Below are positions 59,380 through 64,000 of a DNA stretch of 64,000 nt, piece after piece. The notes beneath the pieces were generated by a model. It searched no databases and had not been told where the DNA came from. It worked only from the letters and a program-made list of their open reading frames with translations. Source of the DNA: Celeribacter neptunius (GTDB lineage: Bacteria > Pseudomonadota > Alphaproteobacteria > Rhodobacterales > Rhodobacteraceae); NCBI RefSeq assembly GCF_900113955.1, contig NZ_FORH01000006.1, positions 235,145 to 299,144 of the forward strand, in the 5' to 3' direction. The translations under genes and the position numbers were made by a program. Position 1 is the stretch's first letter; every line of letters starts with the position of its first letter.

Positions 59380-61197
59380 TCAGGAGCGCGCGGAACTTGA
59401 GCCGAGCGAAGATTGCATGGTGCGGACGATGACGAAAGCATCGCGCAGATGCGAGCGTTCAAAGGCCGGCAGCGCCGAGGGCGCGAGGAAATTATTGGGC
59501 GGCTGGCCGTCGCGCACCTGTGCCGCCTGATTTTCCAGGCGCGTGGTAGCGATCATGTCGTAGGCCGCCAAGAGATCCTGCCCGCCACTTTCCGAGATCA
59601 CGCCCGCCTCGATGGCGGCCTCGATCCGGGCGCGGGTATTGGCGACGGTCAGCTTGCCCTGAAGCGCATAGACCCGGCCAAGATCGACGATCGGCACCAC
59701 GCCATTGTGCTTCATGTCGAGCTGGTTGCGGTGCTCGCCGGATTTGATCGTGGCAAAGCCTCTGAGCAGCCCCAGCGGCGGGGTGTGTTTCAGCGAGTTG
59801 GAAATCATATGGGCGACGAAGATCGAGTTCTTTGCCGCCGCTTCCAGGGCGGTCGCCTGCAAGGGGGCAAACAGGCTCTCGTCGCCGGCGATCGGGCGCA
59901 GGTCATACATCACCGAGGCGAGCATCTGCGCCTCATTGTCGGGCGCCGCGATCCATTTGTTGAAATAGCCCTCCCAGACCGAGAGGCGCTGACACCAGCG
60001 ATCTGTCATGGCCATCATTTCGCCCGGGCAATAGACATAGCCGCAGGCGTCCAGCCCGTCGCAGGTGAACCGTGCCAGCTTGCGGAAATATGTCATGTCG
60101 GCGTCGGTGGCGGCATTGTCGACGATCAGGCAATTGTCCTGATCCGACACACCGGTCTGTTCGCGCCGGCCCTGGCTGCCGCAGGCGGCCCAGAGATAGG
60201 GCACCGGGGGCGGGCCGAATTCTTCCTCAGCCATTTTCAGCAGCCGGCGTGTGACGATATCGGCGATATCGGTGATCTTGCGGGTCACCACGTCATGGGC
60301 GAGATGCGCGCCAACAAGCTGCATCAGGAAATCCGGCAGACGGGTGGTCACCGCGGCCATATCCGCGATTGTCTTGGCATTGCTGAGATCGAACACCATC
60401 TGGGTCTGGGATGACCCGAAGAACCGCGTGATATCGGTCTGGGTCACCATGCCGACGAATTTGCCGCCCTCGACGATCGGCAGATGGCCGATGTGGTTTT
60501 CCAGCATGACATGGATGACATCTGTGCCCAGAGCACCGGGATCGAGGGTGATCGGGTTGCGCGCCATGATCGTGGAGACGGGCAGGGCGGTGTCCATGCC
60601 CTCGGCCAGGACCTTGTTGGTCATGTCGCGCACGGTGACGAGCCCCAAGAGCCGCTCGCGCTCGGTCACCGCCACCGACGAGACTTTCTCGTCGCGCATC
60701 ATCCTTGCGCAGGTGGCGATCGGCGTGTCTTCCGAGCAGTTGATCGGCGCATGCGCCATGAGATCGGAGACATGCTGGGTCAACAGGCCCGACGCTGCCT
60801 TGGGCCTTGCCTGGCCGCGATTGAAATAGCGGGCAAAGGCGGGGTTGGCCGCGACCTCGGATTTGAACGCCTCGGGGGTCAGCAAAAGGATGGTGCAGGC
60901 GGAGGCCGCCGTGGCCGTGGTGGCCGCCAGCCCGTCGCGAAGCAATCCGCGCTCGCCGAAATGGTTGGATTTCTGCAGGAGTGAGACCTGGCCGCCGTTG
61001 ACATCGGTGATCTCGACCGAGCCGTCCTTGATCAGGTAGAGCCCTTCCAGAAGCTCGCCATGGGCATAGATGACGTCGCCTTCCTGAAAGCTCTTGCGCG
61101 AGAACGAGGTGACCAGCGTGGCCAGCTCCTCTTTCGGCAAGACATCATAAGGGTGGGTGACCTGAAGAAAGCCGATGATCTTGGCGGCGTGTTCCAT
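59380..61197 (-). CDS. cNMP-binding / CBS / DUF294 nucleotidyltransferase-like protein
   Basis: A 605-residue multidomain regulator. Residues about 15-130 form a Crp-like cyclic-nucleotide-binding domain (GLYLIKDGSVEI), about 150-275 contain two CBS motifs (HLPIVEGGKFVGMV among them), and residues from about 340 hold a nucleotidyltransferase-like domain with GSQGRREQTGVSDQDN (GS-x2-R-x-E and SDQD motifs), followed by the DUF294 C-terminal helices. By analogy to GlnD/GlnE-type domains it may transfer a nucleotide to a partner, but no partner is known. The ATG at 61197 has AGG upstream; a TTG nine codons earlier overlaps the actP terminator. Confidence 0.9.
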   Translation of the reverse strand: MEHAAKIIGFLQVTHPYDVLPKEELATLVTSFSRKSFQEGDVIYAHGELLEGLYLIKDGSVEITDVNGGQVSLLQKSNHFGERGLLRDGLAATTATAASACTILLLTPEAFKSEVAANPAFARYFNRGQARPKAASGLLTQHVSDLMAHAPINCSEDTPIATCARMMRDEKVSSVAVTERERLLGLVTVRDMTNKVLAEGMDTALPVSTIMARNPITLDPGALGTDVIHVMLENHIGHLPIVEGGKFVGMVTQTDITRFFGSSQTQMVFDLSNAKTIADMAAVTTRLPDFLMQLVGAHLAHDVVTRKITDIADIVTRRLLKMAEEEFGPPPVPYLWAACGSQGRREQTGVSDQDNCLIVDNAATDADMTYFRKLARFTCDGLDACGYVYCPGEMMAMTDRWCQRLSVWEGYFNKWIAAPDNEAQMLASVMYDLRPIAGDESLFAPLQATALEAAAKNSIFVAHMISNSLKHTPPLGLLRGFATIKSGEHRNQLDMKHNGVVPIVDLGRVYALQGKLTVANTRARIEAAIEAGVISESGGQDLLAAYDMIATTRLENQAAQVRDGQPPNNFLAPSALPAFERSHLRDAFVIVRTMQSSLGSSSARS

Positions 61198-61210
61198 CGA
61201 ACCTGTCCCA

Positions 61211-61256
61211 TGGAAAATTAACAAAAGGGCGCGGAAGCCAGTGCGGCCCCGCGCCC
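61211..61256 (-). terminator. Terminator downstream of actP
   Basis: On the minus strand the 8-bp stem GGGCGCGG/CCGCGCCC (61249-61256 with 61227-61234) is followed by TTTTGTTAATTTT. It lies between actP and the DUF294 gene, so the latter may be expressed partly by read-through or from its own promoter. Confidence 0.75.
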
Positions 61257-61307
61257 AATATGGAGGCGGACCGGCCCTGAGGCCAGTCCAAACCCTGTGT
61301 CCGGGGC

Positions 61308-63035
61308 TTAGTGATCCACGGCCGTGCCGGCGCCGCTCGGGATGCGGACGCTCTCGACCAGTTCGCGGATCTCGACCGGCGGCTCATCCGAGGCGTTGGA
61401 GACCACATAGGCGACCACGAAGTTCACCAGAGCGCCGATCGAGCCGAACGAGGTCGATTTGATCGACAGCAGCAGCGGATCAGCATCGGTGAAGCTGTTG
61501 GTGCCCGGGATGAAGAACCAGCCCTTGTGCAGGAAGATATAGACCAGCGTCACCAGGAGACCGGCGATCATGCCTGCCACGGCGCCCTTGTTGTTGATGC
61601 GGGTCGAGAAGATCCCCATCAGAAGCGCCGGGAAGATCGAGCTGGCGGCGAGACCGAAGGCCAGGGCCACGGTTTGCGCCGCGAAGCCCGGAGGGTTGAG
61701 GCCCAGATAGGTCGCGATCACGATGGCCACGGCCATGGAGATCCGGGCCGACAGAAGCTCGCCCTTTTCCGAGATCGACGGGTTGATCTGCGATTTGATC
61801 AGGTCGTGCGACACGGCCGAGGAAATCGCCATCAACAGGCCGGCTGCGGTCGAAAGGGCCGCGGCGAGACCACCGGCAGCGACCAGAGCGATCACCCAAC
61901 CCGGCAGGTTGGCAATTTCCGGGTTCGCCAGCGTGATGATGTCGCGGTTCACCGAGAATTCGTTGGTCTCGGCAGAGCCGGTGTAGTTGATGAGACCGTC
62001 ACCGTTCTTGTCGTCAAAGCCCAGAAGACCGGTCTGTTCCCAGTTCTTGACCCAGTCCGGGCGTTGCTCATAGGCGAGCGGCGCTTCGGTGGTGCCATTC
62101 GGATAGACCGTGTCGATCAGGTTCACGCGGGCCATCGCACCCACAGCCGGGGCGGTGAGGTAGAGAAGCGCAATGAACACCAGCGCCCAACCGGCCGAGG
62201 AGCGTGCGGCGGCCACGGTCGGAACCGTGAAGAAGCGCACGATCACATGCGGCAGACCGGCGGTGCCGATCATTAGCGAGACGGTGAACAGGAACATGTT
62301 CAGGGTCGTGTCCGTCTGCTTGGTATACTCGGTAAAGCCGAGATCCTGCAGCATGCCATTGAGAGTCTCGAGGATCGGTGCGCCGGAGCCCACGTGATCG
62401 GAGAACAGGCCCAGCGGCGGCAGCGGGTTGCCGGTCAGTTTCAGCGAGATGAAGATCGCCGGAATGGTATAGGCGAGGATCAGCACGACGTACTGAGCCA
62501 CCTGGGTGTAGGTGATGCCCTTCATGCCACCGATCACGGCGTAGAAGAACACGATGGCGGCACCGATCAGAAGGCCGGTGGTCTTGTCCACTTCCAGGAA
62601 GCGGGAGAAGGCAACGCCGACACCGGTCATCTGGCCGATCACATAGGTCAGCGAGGCGGTGATGAGACAGATCACCGCGACGGTGCGGGCGGTCTGGCTG
62701 TAGAAACGGTCGCCGATGAATTCCGGCACGGTGAACTTGCCGAATTTGCGCAGGTAGGGCGCAATCAGCATGGCCAGAAGCACATAGCCCCCGGTCCAGC
62801 CCATCAGGTAGGCGGAGGTGTTATAGCCACCGAAAGAGATGATCCCCGCCATCGAGATGAAGGAGGCGGCCGACATCCAGTCGGCGCCGGTGGCCATGCC
62901 GTTGATCACCGGGTGAACGCCCCGGCCGGCGGCGTAGAATTCAGATGTGGACCCGGCACGGGCCCAGATCGCGATGCCGATGTAGAGCGCGAATGTCGCG
63001 CCCACAACGAGCAGGTTGAGGGTAAACTGATCCAT
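61308..63035 (-). CDS. actP: Sodium:solute symporter, probable cation/acetate symporter ActP
   Basis: A 575-residue SLC5-family transporter with about 13 transmembrane helices. The first stretch shows the family sodium-site region (GADWMSAASFISMAGIISFGGY), and the central loop holds a large extramembrane segment (about residues 310-370) with an EF-hand-like acidic stretch (DDKNGDGLINYTG). Association with acs and DUF4212 identifies acetate or a short-chain monocarboxylate as the substrate. AAGGAG precedes the ATG. It is 12 bases downstream of the DUF4212 gene, which it follows in the operon. Confidence 0.92.
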   Translation of the reverse strand: MDQFTLNLLVVGATFALYIGIAIWARAGSTSEFYAAGRGVHPVINGMATGADWMSAASFISMAGIISFGGYNTSAYLMGWTGGYVLLAMLIAPYLRKFGKFTVPEFIGDRFYSQTARTVAVICLITASLTYVIGQMTGVGVAFSRFLEVDKTTGLLIGAAIVFFYAVIGGMKGITYTQVAQYVVLILAYTIPAIFISLKLTGNPLPPLGLFSDHVGSGAPILETLNGMLQDLGFTEYTKQTDTTLNMFLFTVSLMIGTAGLPHVIVRFFTVPTVAAARSSAGWALVFIALLYLTAPAVGAMARVNLIDTVYPNGTTEAPLAYEQRPDWVKNWEQTGLLGFDDKNGDGLINYTGSAETNEFSVNRDIITLANPEIANLPGWVIALVAAGGLAAALSTAAGLLMAISSAVSHDLIKSQINPSISEKGELLSARISMAVAIVIATYLGLNPPGFAAQTVALAFGLAASSIFPALLMGIFSTRINNKGAVAGMIAGLLVTLVYIFLHKGWFFIPGTNSFTDADPLLLSIKSTSFGSIGALVNFVVAYVVSNASDEPPVEIRELVESVRIPSGAGTAVDH

Positions 63036-63047
63036 TCTCTGCGCTCC

Positions 63048-63305
63048 TTATTCGTCGACGCCGTATTTCTTGTCGAGTTTGTTCATTTTCGCCGCGTAGG
63101 TGAAAATGAGCACGAGGAAGACAAGGATCGAGCCTTGCTGGGCGAACCAGAAGCCAAGATCCGTGCCCCCCACCTTGATGCCCGAAAGCATCGGGCGCAG
63201 CAGAATGCCGAAGCCGAAAGAGCAGATGAACCAAATCACCAGCGAGATGCCGATGATCCGCTTGTTCGCGGCCCAATAGGCATTTTTATCTGAATTTTCC
63301 GCCAT
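63048..63305 (-). CDS. DUF4212 small membrane subunit
   Basis: An 85-residue protein with two transmembrane helices (about residues 16-38 and 49-72), typical of DUF4212 (YjcH-like) proteins that always precede an ActP-type symporter. The stretch MAENSDKNAYWAANKRIIG at the start and the K-K-Y-G end are typical. It may be a regulatory or stability subunit of the symporter. GGAGG lies 9 bases before the ATG at 63305, and the stop is 12 bases before actP. Confidence 0.92.
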   Translation of the reverse strand: MAENSDKNAYWAANKRIIGISLVIWFICSFGFGILLRPMLSGIKVGGTDLGFWFAQQGSILVFLVLIFTYAAKMNKLDKKYGVDE

Positions 63306-63459
63306 TATGCGGTCCTCCCTTTTGTCCCCGATCCGTTGACGCATGTGCGCATGCACCTGTCCGGATCTTTGAAATCACGACTCCCGCCTCCTCGCGGGAC
63401 CCGTTTTCCTTCCCATTGGTCCTGAAGTTCCAGCCGGAGCTTCTTCCTGAACCCTGGGT

Positions 63460-63489
63460 GCATCACCCCTCATGTCGTGGGGGTGATGC
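63460..63489. repeat. Hairpin downstream of acs
   Basis: A perfect 10-bp stem, GCATCACCCC (63460-63469) with GGGGTGATGC (63480-63489), and a 10-base loop, 25 bases beyond the acs stop on the minus strand. No U-tract follows, so it may stabilise the acs 3' end or act on the downstream leader. Confidence 0.55.
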
Positions 63490-63514
63490 TTGAGTCTACC
63501 ATATCTACGCGAAA

Positions 63515-64000
63515 TTACGCAGATTTTTGGTAAAGCGAATTGCTGATGAGTTCGTCGACGACCTGCGGCTCTGCGAGGGTTGAGGTGTCGCCGAGGGATC
63601 CAGTGTCGTTTTCGGCGATTTTGCGCAGGATGCGGCGCATGATCTTGCCGGAGCGGGTCTTCGGCAGGCCGGGGGCCCACTGGATGAAGTCCGGCTTGGC
63701 GATCGGGCCGATCTCGGTGCGGACCCATTTCTCGAGTTCCACACGCAGCTCGTCGGTCGGTTCCACGTCGTTCATCAGGGTCACGTAAGCGTAGATGCCC
63801 TGACCCTTGAGCTCATGCGGCATGCCGACCACGGCGGCTTCGGCGACCTTGGCGTGGGCCACGAGGGCGCTCTCGACCTCGGCGGTGCCCATGCGGTGGC
63901 CGGAGACGTTGATCACATCGTCGACGCGGCCGGTGATCCAGTAATAGCCGTCTTCGTCGCGACGACAGCCGTCACCGGAGAAGTAATAGCCTTTGTATTG
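63515..64000 (-). CDS. acs: Acetyl-CoA synthetase, C-terminal part
   Basis: The last 161 residues of an AMP-forming acetate-CoA ligase; the N-terminus lies beyond the window. Motifs visible: [21 protein letters not shown] (the end of the adenylation site), [20 protein letters not shown] (the hinge region) and [11 protein letters not shown], whose lysine is the acetylation site that controls the enzyme. It would activate acetate imported by the ActP encoded downstream on the same strand, 209 bases after acs. That gap suggests separate regulation. Confidence 0.96.
   Translation of the reverse strand, partial: QYKGYYFSGDGCRRDEDGYYWITGRVDDVINVSGHRMGTAEVESALVAHAKVAEAAVVGMPHELKGQGIYAYVTLMNDVEPTDELRVELEKWVRTEIGPIAKPDFIQWAPGLPKTRSGKIMRRILRKIAENDTGSLGDTSTLAEPQVVDELISNSLYQKSA

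Overview
The window is GC-rich chromosomal DNA with the gene content and order of an alphaproteobacterium of the Rhodobacteraceae (Paracoccus/Rhodobacter/Roseobacter relatives). The main reasons are an fnrL gene divergent from hemN beside a complete ccoNOQP-ccoGHIS block with FNR boxes, a membrane-anchored cytochrome c divergent from pheA, and bacterial-type Shine-Dalgarno sites with ATGA start/stop overlaps throughout. The genus cannot be fixed from this sequence alone. I saw no rRNA, tRNA, CRISPR array, insertion sequence or prophage. Coding density is high, and both window edges cut genes (a CpdB-like phosphoesterase on the left, acetyl-CoA synthetase on the right).

Layout. 1-4.9 kb: housekeeping genes (CpdB-like phosphoesterase, NudC, SRPBCC protein, prephenate dehydratase, cytochrome c). 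5.0-10.9 kb: a yejABEF-type oligopeptide ABC importer. 10.9-16.2 kb: D,D-carboxypeptidase with a SPOR domain, a HAD hydrolase, ClpS, an RsmC-like methyltransferase, an SDR-fold protein that has lost its catalytic Tyr and Lys, and a small lipoprotein. 16.3-24.3 kb: tetrapyrrole genes hemF, hemE, hemC and hemN, interspersed with a YfdX-family periplasmic protein and an FAD-linked 2-hydroxyacid dehydrogenase, ending at fnrL. 24.4-33.7 kb: a universal stress protein and the cbb3 oxidase structural and assembly operons. 33.7-37.7 kb: tesA divergent from ybbA-ybbP, the same arrangement as in E. coli. 37.7-42.2 kb: urate-to-glyoxylate catabolism. 42.3-44.1 kb: an aldose epimerase and a shortened DgoK-like protein. 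44.1-46.9 kb: a copper chaperone and CopA. 47.1-55.6 kb: a complete type I secretion locus with its Ig-repeat substrate. 55.7-64 kb: a Nudix hydrolase, then on the minus strand an acetate-linked block running acs, DUF4212, actP, cNMP/CBS/DUF294 protein, small membrane protein, response regulator, and a membrane PAS/pseudokinase-DnaQ exonuclease fusion.

Functional links. The heme, FnrL, USP and cbb3 genes form a low-oxygen respiration island: I can read five TTGA-N6-TCAA boxes in it, including one in front of the YfdX gene. Heme made by the hem genes and copper handled by CcoI would supply the cbb3 oxidase. The purine genes encode a route from urate to glyoxylate that lacks only the allantoate step. 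The most unusual object is the 702-residue membrane sensor-like protein ending in an intact DEDDh exonuclease, next to a single-domain response regulator and downstream of the acetate symporter genes.
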